Shown in pieces: positions 12,483 to 20,314 of a stretch of 64,000 bases of DNA. Source of the stretch: Cellulomonas xiejunii (GTDB lineage: Bacteria; Actinomycetota; Actinomycetes; Actinomycetales; Cellulomonadaceae); NCBI RefSeq assembly GCF_024508315.1, contig NZ_CP101987.1:1860001-1924000 (forward strand), written 5' to 3'. Under the pieces are notes generated by a model. That model was not told where the DNA came from. It ran no database searches and was given only the letters and a program-made list of their open reading frames with translations. Every line of letters begins with the position of its first letter. The stretch's first letter is position 1. A program made the position numbers and the translations under genes.

Positions 12483-12517
12483 CGCCCGGCCCGGCGGTCC
12501 CACCGCCGGGCCGGGCG
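12483..12517 (+). terminator. Strong GC-rich stem-loop between pflB and pflA
   Basis: A perfect 15-bp inverted repeat (12483-12497 and 12503-12517) encloses a 5-base loop, TCCCA. There is no T-run after it, so it is not a classical intrinsic terminator. It starts 6 bp after the pflB stop and could attenuate pflA or stabilise the 3' end of pflB mRNA, which would keep activase below enzyme level. Confidence 0.65.
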
Positions 12518-12553
12518 TCCGCATCCTGCACGACCGACCTGGGCGAGGCGACG

Positions 12554-13438
12554 ATGACCAGCACCACCGAGCAGACCGGGGCACCGGTCGTGCCGCTCGG
12601 TCTGCCGCTCGTCGGCGGCTCGCACACGCGCACGCAGGGTCACGGGACCGCGGGCCTCGAGACGACGGAGGCCGAGCGCAGCGAGCGCCTCGCGGCGGTC
12701 CGCGAGGGGCGTGTGGGCTCCGTCCACTCCTGGGAGCTCGTGACCGCGGTCGACGGTCCGGGAACCCGTCTGACGGTCTTCCTGTCCGGGTGCCCGCTGC
12801 AGTGCCTGTACTGCCACAACCCCGACACGATGCAGATGCGCCGGGGGACCGACGTCTCCGCGGACGAGCTCCTCACCCGCATCGCGCGCTACCGCGGCGT
12901 GTTCAAGGCCACGGGTGGCGGCCTGACGATCTCCGGTGGTGAGCCGCTCATGCAGCCGGCGTTCGTCCGGCGTCTCGTGCGCGGTGCGGACGCCATGGAC
13001 GTGCCGGTGGCGCTCGACACGTCCGGGTACCTCGGTGCCCAGGCCACTGACGAGATGCTCGACGACGTCTCACTCGTGCTGCTCGACGTGAAGTCCGGAC
13101 TCCCGGACACGTACAAGCGGGTCACGGGCCGCGAGCTGCAGCCGACGCTCGACTTCGGCCGGCGCCTGGCCGCCCGCGGCAATCGCATGTGGATCCGGTT
13201 CGTCCTGGTCCCCGGCCTGACCGACGCGCCCGAGAACGTCGAGGCGGTCGCCGACTACGTGGCGTCCCTCGGTGAGGCCGTCGAGCGGGTCGAGGTGCTG
13301 CCGTTCCACCAGATGGGCCGTGACAAGTGGGCCGACCTGGGCCTTCGCTACGAGCTCGAGGACACCGAGCCCCCGTCGCACGAGACCACCGAGTCCGTCC
13401 GCGACGTCTTCCGCGCCCGCGGACTGCCGACGTTCTGA
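12554..13438 (+). CDS. pflA: Pyruvate formate-lyase 1-activating enzyme
   Basis: This radical SAM enzyme abstracts hydrogen from the PFL glycine to create the stable radical. The 294-residue protein has the Cx3Cx2C cluster motif in GCPLQCLYCHNP, the TISGGEPLMQP segment, and the activase DVKSG and RFVLVPGLTD elements. It carries about 45 residues of extra, poorly conserved N-terminus relative to short activases, so the true start could lie a little downstream. It follows pflB by 77 bp. Confidence 0.94.
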   Translation: MTSTTEQTGAPVVPLGLPLVGGSHTRTQGHGTAGLETTEAERSERLAAVREGRVGSVHSWELVTAVDGPGTRLTVFLSGCPLQCLYCHNPDTMQMRRGTDVSADELLTRIARYRGVFKATGGGLTISGGEPLMQPAFVRRLVRGADAMDVPVALDTSGYLGAQATDEMLDDVSLVLLDVKSGLPDTYKRVTGRELQPTLDFGRRLAARGNRMWIRFVLVPGLTDAPENVEAVADYVASLGEAVERVEVLPFHQMGRDKWADLGLRYELEDTEPPSHETTESVRDVFRARGLPTF

Positions 13439-13455
13439 CGCCCTCACCGCCCAGG

Positions 13456-13540
13456 GGCGTGAGAGTGCGATCCAGTCACCTCATGAGGGCGTGAGAGTGC
13501 GATCCAGTCACCCCGCTGAGGGCGTGAGAGTGCGATCCAG
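13456..13540 (+). repeat. Array A: three copies of a 20-bp repeat
   Basis: GGCGTGAGAGTGCGATCCAG occurs exactly at 13456-13475, 13488-13507 and 13521-13540, a period of 32-33 bp. The 12-13-bp spacers are related to each other (CATGAG and GCTGAG just before copies 2 and 3). The array fills the space between the pflA stop and the 3' end of the DUF559-type gene. Its core reappears in opposite orientation on the other side of that gene. Confidence 0.9.
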
Positions 13541-13560
13541 CGCCCGAGAGCCCGGGCGCG

Positions 13561-14481
13561 TCACCACTGCTGTCGAGCCATCAGCACACCCGTGAAGCCG
13601 ATGAGCCCGGCCACGGTCCGCTCGAGGTCGTTGCGACGCCCCAGGACGTCTCCCCGGTGCACCCCGATCACGTTCCAGCCGAACCTTCGGGCCAGATCCC
13701 GCCGACGTCGGTCGTCGGCCACGAGCTGGGCGTGCGTCGCGTGATGGAACGCCTCACCGTCGTACTCGACGCCGACGCGCACGGCCGGGTAGCCCAGGTC
13801 GAGCCGGTAGACCTCCCGCCCGGCAGCATCGCGGATGCGGATCTGTGCCTGGGGACGAGGCAGCTCGGCCTCGACGAGGCGGAGGCGCAGCCACGACTCG
13901 CCGGCTGACTCCGTGGCCGGTTCGCACTCCTCGATCACGAACCGCGCGCGTGCGATGTTGCGCGCGCCGGCCAGGAGGCGCGCGCGTCGCTCGAGGTCGG
14001 GTGGGTCGACGTGTCCCTGGTGCGCGTACGCGTCGACAGCGGCCAGTGCGAGGAACCGCGGGGCGTAGCGGGCCAGGTCGAGCGCGGTTCGCGCCGGTGT
14101 GGTCGCCGGGACCCCGCGCACCACATGGACGTCGTCCTGCGGGGCGTCGCTGACCCAGCACCGCTGACCCGAGCGCCGAACGCGAGACACTCCCACCGGC
14201 ACGACGCACTGGAGGGCCGGGGGCTGCAGGTGCAGGCCAGGCGCCCTGGTGTCGATGCCGTGCAGCCATGCCGCCGACTCCCTGCACACGGCGCCGACCG
14301 GCGGCAGCACCGTGCTGATCGCGCGGGCACGCACCTCGGGGTCGTCGAGCGCCGAGCGGCGCACGAGCACGCTGCGGAACATCTGCACGTAGTCGCCGGA
14401 CTGCTCGAGGCGATGGATCGCCTTCCACGACCTGCCCGCGGCGCGGAGCTCCCTCATGTCGATCACGGTCGCACTGGTCAT
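13561..14481 (-). CDS. DUF559/AbiEi-like endonuclease-domain protein
   Basis: The approximately 306-residue protein has an N-terminal winged-helix-like region resembling AbiEi-type domains (TSATVIDMRELRAAGRSWKA, AAWLHGID). The C-terminal DUF559 domain is of the Vsr/PD-(D/E)XK nuclease type: RLDLGYPAVRVGVEYDGEAF supplies the acidic residues, and HATHAQLVADDRRRRDLARR plus GWNVIGVHRGD complete the pattern. Family function is largely unknown; nicking or repair-type nuclease activity is an inference. The start at 14481 is tentative, with an ATG at 14457 as the alternative and no clear ribosome site for either. The gene is bracketed by arrays of one short repeat in opposite orientations, which suggests a self-contained element. 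Confidence 0.72.
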   Translation of the reverse strand: MTSATVIDMRELRAAGRSWKAIHRLEQSGDYVQMFRSVLVRRSALDDPEVRARAISTVLPPVGAVCRESAAWLHGIDTRAPGLHLQPPALQCVVPVGVSRVRRSGQRCWVSDAPQDDVHVVRGVPATTPARTALDLARYAPRFLALAAVDAYAHQGHVDPPDLERRARLLAGARNIARARFVIEECEPATESAGESWLRLRLVEAELPRPQAQIRIRDAAGREVYRLDLGYPAVRVGVEYDGEAFHHATHAQLVADDRRRRDLARRFGWNVIGVHRGDVLGRRNDLERTVAGLIGFTGVLMARQQW

Positions 14482-14619
14482 GACGGGGACACTGCCGTGG
14501 GTGCCGTCCCCGGCGGTCCCGGAACCCCTGACCTGTGGAATGGGAGCGCTGGCCGCGGGGCTGTGGTCGCCTCGCCCCACAGCCCTGCTAGCCGTGTCGT
14601 GGTGTCCCAGCCGGAGGGG
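14482..14619. other. Intergenic stretch upstream of the DUF559-type gene
   Basis: Together with array B this is the only gene-free stretch over 300 bp in the window (14482-14830). The first 138 bases would hold the promoter of the DUF559-type gene. No confident -35/-10 pair or palindrome was seen in them. Confidence 0.5.
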
Positions 14620-14816
14620 GTGGCTGGATCGAACTCTCACCACCGTGGGGGTGGCTGGATTGCTCTCTCACGACCGTGACGGTGGCTGGATTGCTCTCTC
14701 ACGACCGTGACGGTGGCTGGATTGCTCTCTCACGACCGTGAGGGTGGCTGGATTGCTCTCTCACCACTGGGGGTGGCTGGATTGCTCTCTCACCACGGGG
14801 TGAGAGAGCAATCCAG
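14620..14816 (-). repeat. Array B: six tandem copies plus one inverted copy of the short repeat
   Basis: The core CTGGATTGCTCTCTCAC starts at 14655, 14686, 14717, 14748 and 14777, with a divergent copy (CTGGATCGAACTCTCAC) at 14624; the period is 31 bp, then 29. A seventh copy at 14800-14816 is inverted. Read on the minus strand the core is GTGAGAGAGCAATCCAG, which matches the array A core GTGAGAGTGCGATCCAG at 15 of 17 positions. The two arrays therefore face each other across the DUF559-type gene. Confidence 0.92.
14777..14816. terminator. Perfect 18-bp palindrome ending array B
   Basis: The last tandem copy (14777-14794) and the inverted copy (14799-14816) form a perfect 18-bp stem with a 4-base ACGG loop. 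It lies 14 bp from the 3' end of the fatty-acid oxidation gene and could terminate that transcript, although no T-run is present. It may equally be the end structure of the repeat element. Confidence 0.6.
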
Positions 14817-14830
14817 TTCTGGGGAGCGGG

Positions 14831-16951
14831 TCAGGGGGTCGGGACGTTGGCCATGCCGTCCGGCAGGAGGCGGCGGCCAAGGACCCGCTCGCTGTAGCCG
14901 GTGCGGTCCAGGTGCGGCGTGATGCCCCCGAGGTGGAAGCCCCACCCGGCGCCCAGGATCATGCAGAGGTCGATCTGCTGCGGCGTGGCCACGACGCCTT
15001 CCTCGAGCATGAGGCCGACCTCGACCGTGAGGGCGGTCAGGACGGCGTCGAGCACCCCGGCCCGGTCGAGCGGGGTGGCGTCGGCAGGAGCCTCGCGGGC
15101 CGCGTCGAAGACCGCCTGCACGGCCGGGTCGACACCCTGGGGCAGGCCCTTGGCGGGTGCGGGTGTGACGACGCGCGCGCCCTCGGCGACGAGCTTCTCG
15201 AGGCCGGGGGAGCGGGGGAACCGCTCGCCCAGGTCCTCGCGGAGCGAGGTCAGGACGTGCAGGCCGACCGCGGGGCCGACGAGGTCGAACAGCTCGAAGG
15301 GCGGCATCGGCAGGCCGAGCGGGTCCAGCGCCCGGTCTGCTTCCTCGACCGGCGTCCCGTGCTCGACGGCGTCGACGATGATGCCGAGCAGCAGCACCAG
15401 CAGGCGGTTGACGACGAACCCGGGGCGGTCCTTGACGAGGACGGCGGTCTTGCGCAGCCGGGCGACCACGGCGAACGCCGTCGCCAGCGCCTCGTCTGCG
15501 GTGCGCTCCGCCTGCACCACCTCGACGAGCGGCATCGCCGCGACGGGGTTGAAGAAGTGCAGCCCGACGACGCGCTCGGGGTGCTGGAGGTCGGCTGCCA
15601 TGCGCGTGACCGACAAGGCCGAGGTGTTCGTCGCGAGGATCGTGTCCGGCGCGACGACGCCCTCGAGCTCCGCGAAGACCCGCTTCTTCAGGTCGAGCAC
15701 CTCGGTGACGGCCTCGATCACCAGGTCGCAGCCGGCGAAGACGGCGATGTCCGTCGACCCGGTGACCTGCGCGACGATGCGTGCGCCCGCGTCGGACGTC
15801 ATGCGTCCCGAGGACACGAGGCGCTCGACCGTGGAGCGGACGGTCCGAAGGCCCTGCTCGACGCGGGCCTCGTCGAGGTCCCGCATGACGACGGGCACGC
15901 CGAGCCGCTGTGCGAACAGCAGTGCGATCTGCGCGGCCATGAGCCCCGCGCCGACCACGCCGACCCGCGTGACCGGCCGCGCCAGCTGCCCGTCGGGCGC
16001 GCCCGTCGGCTTCTTGCCGCCCTGGACCAGGCCGAACGCGTAGACGCTCGCGCGCATCTCGTCGCTCAGGATGAGGTCGGCCAGCGCCTCGTCCTCGGCC
16101 GCGAACGCGCTGTCCTTGTCGGCGTCGCGCGCGGCGGCCATGAGGTCGAGCGCACGCCCCGGTGCCGGACGCGACCCGTGGACGACCGCGTCGAGGCGGG
16201 CGCGTGCGGCCGCCACGGCGGCGTCCCACGTCGCGGCGTCGTCGAGCGGGCGTCGCTCCACCGTGACCTCGCCCGACAGCACGCGCGCCGCCCAGCGCAC
16301 CGACTCCTCGAGGAAGTCCGCCGGGTCCAGCACGGCGTCGACGAGGCCGATCTGGGCGGCCTGCTGCGCGGTGTACGGCTTGTTGGCGCCCGGGCGTGTG
16401 AGGACGACCTCCAGGGCCTTCTCGATGCCCACGAGCCGCGGCACGAGGTACGCGCCGCCCCAGCCCGGCACGAGGCCGAGCCCGGTCTCGGGCAGGGCGA
16501 GGGCCCGCACGTCGGCGGACGCCGTGCGGTAGTCGCAGTTGAGCGCGACCTCGAGGCCACCGCCGAGGGCGACGCCGTTGACGAACGCGAAGGTGGGGAC
16601 GCCCAGCTCGCCCAGGAGCCGGTACGCCTCGTGCCCGCGGCGACCCAGCGCGAGCGCCTCGTCGCGCGTCGTGACGCCGGCGACCTGCATGAGGTCGGCG
16701 CCTGCGGCGAGGAAGTACGGCTTGCCGGTCACGGCCAGCGCCGCGATCTGCCCGGCGTGCGCGCGCTCCTGCTGCGCGCGGAGCACGGACGTGAGCTCGG
16801 CGATGCCCTGGGGGCCGAGGGTGGTCGGCTTGGTGTGGTCCAGGCCGTTGTCCAGCGTGACGAGCGCGAGGGTGCCCAGGTCGCCCGGCAGGCGCACGTC
16901 GCGTACGAGGGAGTGGGTGACGCGCTCGGGGCGCGGTGCGGACGTGCTCAT
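14831..16951 (-). CDS. 3-hydroxyacyl-CoA dehydrogenase/enoyl-CoA hydratase bifunctional protein
   Basis: This 706-residue beta-oxidation enzyme has an N-terminal crotonase domain (AAGADLMQVAG; FVNGVALGGGLEVALNCDYR; LPETGLGLVPGWGG, with the catalytic Glu). A C-terminal NAD-dependent dehydrogenase domain follows, with VGVVGAGLMAAQIA, TNTSALSVT, GLHFFNPV and DRPGFVVNRLL. It hydrates enoyl-CoA and oxidises the 3-hydroxyacyl product. It corresponds to the FadB/FadJ alpha subunit, and its partner thiolase lies directly upstream with a 4-bp ATGA overlap. The ATG at 16951 is preferred over the longer frame for this reason. Confidence 0.93.
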   Translation of the reverse strand: MSTSAPRPERVTHSLVRDVRLPGDLGTLALVTLDNGLDHTKPTTLGPQGIAELTSVLRAQQERAHAGQIAALAVTGKPYFLAAGADLMQVAGVTTRDEALALGRRGHEAYRLLGELGVPTFAFVNGVALGGGLEVALNCDYRTASADVRALALPETGLGLVPGWGGAYLVPRLVGIEKALEVVLTRPGANKPYTAQQAAQIGLVDAVLDPADFLEESVRWAARVLSGEVTVERRPLDDAATWDAAVAAARARLDAVVHGSRPAPGRALDLMAAARDADKDSAFAAEDEALADLILSDEMRASVYAFGLVQGGKKPTGAPDGQLARPVTRVGVVGAGLMAAQIALLFAQRLGVPVVMRDLDEARVEQGLRTVRSTVERLVSSGRMTSDAGARIVAQVTGSTDIAVFAGCDLVIEAVTEVLDLKKRVFAELEGVVAPDTILATNTSALSVTRMAADLQHPERVVGLHFFNPVAAMPLVEVVQAERTADEALATAFAVVARLRKTAVLVKDRPGFVVNRLLVLLLGIIVDAVEHGTPVEEADRALDPLGLPMPPFELFDLVGPAVGLHVLTSLREDLGERFPRSPGLEKLVAEGARVVTPAPAKGLPQGVDPAVQAVFDAAREAPADATPLDRAGVLDAVLTALTVEVGLMLEEGVVATPQQIDLCMILGAGWGFHLGGITPHLDRTGYSERVLGRRLLPDGMANVPTP

Positions 16952-18186
16952 CGGGCGGCCTCCTCGGCGTCGAAGCTCGGGTTCTCCCAGACGACGGTGC
17001 CGCCCTGGCCCAGTCCGACGCACATCGTCGTGATGCCGTACCGGACCTCGGGGTGCTGCTCGAACTGGCGCGCGAGCTGCGTCATCAGCCGCACGCCGGA
17101 CGACGCGAGGGGGTGGCCCACCGCGATGGCGCCGCCGTACGGGTTGACGCGCGGGTCGTCGTCGGCGATGCCGAACGCGTCGAGGAACGACAGCACCTGG
17201 ACCGCGAACGCCTCGTTGATCTCGATCAGCCCGATGTCGTCGATCGTCAGCCCGGCACGCTCGAGCGCCTTGTGGGTCGCAGGCACCGGGCCCAGGCCCA
17301 TGACCTCGGGCTCGACGCCGGCGTAGGCGAACGACACCAGGCGCATGCGCACCGGCAGACCGAGCTCCACGGCGACGTCCTCGGCAGCCAGCAGGCACGC
17401 GGCCGCGCCGTCGGTCAGCGGGGCGGACGTGCCGGCGGTGACCCGTCCACCGGGCCGGAACGGCGTCGGCAGGGCGGCGATCGCCTCGACCGTGGTGCCG
17501 GGGCGCGGGGGCTCGTCCGCGGTGGCCAGGCCCCAGCCGTGCTCCGGGTCGCGCAGCGCGACGGGCACGAGGTCCGGCTCGATGTGCCCGGCGGCGAGGG
17601 CGGCGGCGTACCTCTCCTGGCTGGCGACGCCGTACGCGTCGGCGCGCTCGCGCGTCAGGGCCGGGAAACGGTCGTGCAGGTTCTCCGCGGTCACCCCCAT
17701 GTTCAGCGCGTCGGGCGCCACCAGCCGCTCGGCGAGGAACCGCGGGTTCGGGTCGGCGTCGAAGCCCATGGGGTGGTGACCCATGTGCTCGACGCCGCCT
17801 GCGATGGTGACGTCCTGCGCGCCGAAACCGATCGCGGCGGCCGTCGTCGTCACGGCCGTCATGGCACCCGCGCACATGCGGTCGATCGCGAACCCGGGGA
17901 CCGTCGCCGGCAGGCCCGCGAGCATCGCGACCGTGCGGCCGAGCGTCAGTCCCTGGTCGCCCTGCTGGGTCGTGGCTGCCAGCGCCACGTCGTCGACGCG
18001 CTCGGCGGGCAGCTGCGGGTGGCGGCGCAGCAGCTCCCGGACGGTCTTGACGGCCAGGTCGTCGGCGCGCGTGTGCGCGTACAGGCCGTCCTTCCGGGCG
18101 CGGCCGAACGGGGTGCGTACCCCGTCGACGAAGACGACACGGCGGGCGGCGGGCACCCGGGCGTCGGGGTGGGACGTGATCGGCAT
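16948..18186 (-). CDS. Acetyl-CoA acyltransferase (3-ketoacyl-CoA thiolase)
   Basis: The 412-residue thiolase closes the beta-oxidation cycle by cleaving 3-ketoacyl-CoA with CoA. The nucleophilic Cys is in AIDRMCAGAM, the NEAFA motif is present (EINEAFAVQ), the His is in AIAVGHPLASSG, and the second Cys is in TTMCVGLGQGG. It is the first gene of a two-gene operon with the bifunctional enzyme. An 18-bp palindrome about 90 bp upstream of the start is a likely regulator site. Confidence 0.94.
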   Translation of the reverse strand: MPITSHPDARVPAARRVVFVDGVRTPFGRARKDGLYAHTRADDLAVKTVRELLRRHPQLPAERVDDVALAATTQQGDQGLTLGRTVAMLAGLPATVPGFAIDRMCAGAMTAVTTTAAAIGFGAQDVTIAGGVEHMGHHPMGFDADPNPRFLAERLVAPDALNMGVTAENLHDRFPALTRERADAYGVASQERYAAALAAGHIEPDLVPVALRDPEHGWGLATADEPPRPGTTVEAIAALPTPFRPGGRVTAGTSAPLTDGAAACLLAAEDVAVELGLPVRMRLVSFAYAGVEPEVMGLGPVPATHKALERAGLTIDDIGLIEINEAFAVQVLSFLDAFGIADDDPRVNPYGGAIAVGHPLASSGVRLMTQLARQFEQHPEVRYGITTMCVGLGQGGTVVWENPSFDAEEAAR

Positions 18187-18277
18187 CGGTCCTCCTGGGG
18201 GACGGCGGTGTCCGGGGGAGCGGCGCGCAGCGCTGCGCGGGGTGCGTGGGCAGGGACCATCGTCCCTGGACAGGCGA

Positions 18278-18295
18278 AGTTACTCAAGAGTAACT
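18278..18295. promoter_or_regulatory. Palindromic operator candidate upstream of the thiolase gene
   Basis: AGTTACTCAAGAGTAACT has perfect 8-bp arms around AA. It stands out as A+T-rich in this genome and lies upstream of the fatty-acid oxidation operon. The shape suits a TetR- or FadR-type dimer responding to acyl-CoA. The regulator is not in the window. Confidence 0.7.
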
Positions 18296-18328
18296 AGCGG
18301 CGCAAGACGGCCGCGTCCCCGGCGGACC

Positions 18329-19588
18329 TCAGGAGTCGGCGAGCTCCGTCGCCAGACGTCCGGCGAGCAGCTCGACCTGCCACGCGCGCGCACCACCTGC
18401 CGTCATCGCCGCAGCGATGCCGGCCTCGTCCGCCGGCCTGGGCGGCGACCAGCACAGACGCCGCAGCAGGTCGGGCTGCACCAGGTTCTCCACCGGGACG
18501 GTGTGCTCCAGCGAGAGGTCCGCGACGAGCGCGCGGGCTGCCGCGAGCCGGCGCGCTGCGGCGGGGTCGCGGTCGGCCCACACGCGGGCCGGCGGCGGTC
18601 CGTCGGTCGCAGGACCTCGCGCGCTGGGCAGCTCGTCGTCGGGCAGCGCGACGGCACGGTCGATCGCCGACTGCCACAGCGCGGCCCGCCGACGCGTCCC
18701 CTTGCCCGCGAAGGGCGGCAGCGCGACCAGCTGCCCCACCGTGCGGGGCAGCGCCTGGGCCGCCGCGACGATCGCAGCGTCGGGCAGGACACGGCCGGGG
18801 GAGATGTCGCGCTCGCGGGCGTTGCGGTCACGCGTCGCGTACAGCTCGCGGACGACGGCGAGGCGCCGCCTGTCGCGGACGTTGTGGAGGCCGGAGACCC
18901 GCCGCCACGGCTCGGCACGGGGAGCCGCCGGCGGCGCCGTCCGGACCGCCTCGAACTCCTGGCGCGCCCACTCCGCCTTCCCCGACACGGCGAGCCGCTC
19001 GGCCAGCACCTGCCGGACCTCGACCAGCACCTCCACGTCGAGGGCGGCGTACCGCAGCCACTCCGCCGGCAGGGGGCGGGTCGACCAGTCCACGGCGGAG
19101 TGCTCCTTGGCCAGCCCCAGCCCCAGCGTGTCGGCGACGACCGCGGCGAGCCCGACGCGCTCCATGCCCAGCAGCCGCGCCGCGAGCTCGGTGTCGAAGA
19201 CGCGGGACGGGTGCATGCCCTGCTCCGCGAGACCCGGCAGGTCCTGGGAGGCCGCGTGCAGCACCCACTCGACGCCGACGAGAGCATCCGACAGGGCGGA
19301 CAGGTCCGGCAGTGCGATCGGGTCGATGAGGGCCGTACCCGCGTCCTCACGCCGCAGCTGCACGAGGTAGGTGCGCTGCCCGTAGCGGTAGCCGGACGCC
19401 CGCTCGGCATCGACGGCGACCGGGCCGGTCCCCGCGGCGAACGCCGCGATCGTCGCCTCGAGCGCCGCCGGCGTGGCGACGACGGCCGGGACGCCGTCCG
19501 CGGGTTCGAGCAACGGGACGACGACGGGCTCTGTCACGTCAGGGCGCTCGTCCGCACCTGTGGTGTCCCGCGACGCCTCGGCCTTCAT
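18329..19588 (-). CDS. rnd: Ribonuclease D family protein with HRDC domain
   Basis: This 419-residue 3'-5' exoribonuclease of the DEDDy class has VAVDAERASG (D-x-E, motif I), HAASQDLPGL (motif II) and RYAALDVEVL (Y-x3-D, motif III). A C-terminal HRDC region follows. The ATG at 19588 is taken; the frame also opens at a GTG two codons earlier. It lies between the thiolase operon and the LuxR/DUF3000 pair, all on the minus strand, an order I recall as widely conserved in actinobacteria. A role in tRNA or stable RNA 3' trimming is known for the family. Confidence 0.92.
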   Translation of the reverse strand: MKAEASRDTTGADERPDVTEPVVVPLLEPADGVPAVVATPAALEATIAAFAAGTGPVAVDAERASGYRYGQRTYLVQLRREDAGTALIDPIALPDLSALSDALVGVEWVLHAASQDLPGLAEQGMHPSRVFDTELAARLLGMERVGLAAVVADTLGLGLAKEHSAVDWSTRPLPAEWLRYAALDVEVLVEVRQVLAERLAVSGKAEWARQEFEAVRTAPPAAPRAEPWRRVSGLHNVRDRRRLAVVRELYATRDRNARERDISPGRVLPDAAIVAAAQALPRTVGQLVALPPFAGKGTRRRAALWQSAIDRAVALPDDELPSARGPATDGPPPARVWADRDPAAARRLAAARALVADLSLEHTVPVENLVQPDLLRRLCWSPPRPADEAGIAAAMTAGGARAWQVELLAGRLATELADS

Positions 19589-19727
19589 GCCCACAACCGT
19601 AGGCGACTGCGGCGGTGCCTCCGTGCAGCCGCGGGGCGCGTCGTGCGTGCCGCGACACGGGCGCCCGTCCGCACGGGCGTCGACGTCATGCCCGCTGCGA
19701 CCACCTGCGACCGGTCCGTCGGGACGT

Positions 19728-20306
19728 TCAGTCGATCATCCGGGTGCGGATCGCGATGGCGACCAGCTCCGCCCGGTCGCCCGTGCCGAGCTTGCGCGAG
19801 ATGCGCGCGAGGTGGCTCTTGACCGTGAGGGCCGACAGGCCCAGCTCCTCGCCGATGAGACGGTTCGTGCGCCCCTCGGCGACACGCGCCAGCACGCTGA
19901 GCTCGCGCGCGCTGAGCTCGGCGGTCGGCAGCGACGGCGCGGGTGCCTGGCGCTGCGGGGCGGCTGACGCCTCCGTCGTGCTGGCGACGCCCCCACGCAG
20001 CCCGCCGGCGAGCAGCGTGCGCAGCTCCTGACGGCCGGCGCGCCGAGCGAGCACCACCACGCGGTGGGCGCCCCGCCGGCGCAGGGCCCGGACCAGGGTC
20101 TCGCCCTCACCGTCGGCGATCTGCGTGACGACCACGCACATGGGGTGACGGGCGGGGCCGGTGGTCGGGGTCATGCGCCGCGTCGTGGGCAGGGCGGCGA
20201 CGCCCGGCGCCCGACGTGCCGGGAGGTCTCGGACGTCGCGTCGAAGAGGCTCGATGGTCACGTCCGGTGCATCGGCAGCGGTGGCGACGGACTTGAGCCG
20301 GTGCAT
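19728..20306 (-). CDS. LuxR-family DNA-binding response regulator-like protein
   Basis: The 192-residue protein ends in a LuxR/GerE helix-turn-helix (TAELSARELSVLARVAEGR, then LGLSALTVKSHLARISRKLG). The N-terminal half has a receiver-like core (MCVVVTQIADGEGETLVRALRRRGAHRVVVLARR) but lacks a convincing phosphoacceptor Asp. It therefore probably works without phosphorylation. The ATG at 20306 lies 8 bp after the DUF3000 stop, so the two genes are likely cotranscribed. Confidence 0.85.
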   Translation of the reverse strand: MHRLKSVATAADAPDVTIEPLRRDVRDLPARRAPGVAALPTTRRMTPTTGPARHPMCVVVTQIADGEGETLVRALRRRGAHRVVVLARRAGRQELRTLLAGGLRGGVASTTEASAAPQRQAPAPSLPTAELSARELSVLARVAEGRTNRLIGEELGLSALTVKSHLARISRKLGTGDRAELVAIAIRTRMID

Positions 20307-20314
20307 GAGCGCCC

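Noticed and set aside
13456..14816. CRISPR array
   Set aside because: Repeat cores are about 17-20 bp, the intervals are only 11-15 bp and are themselves similar, the orientation flips, and no cas gene is present.
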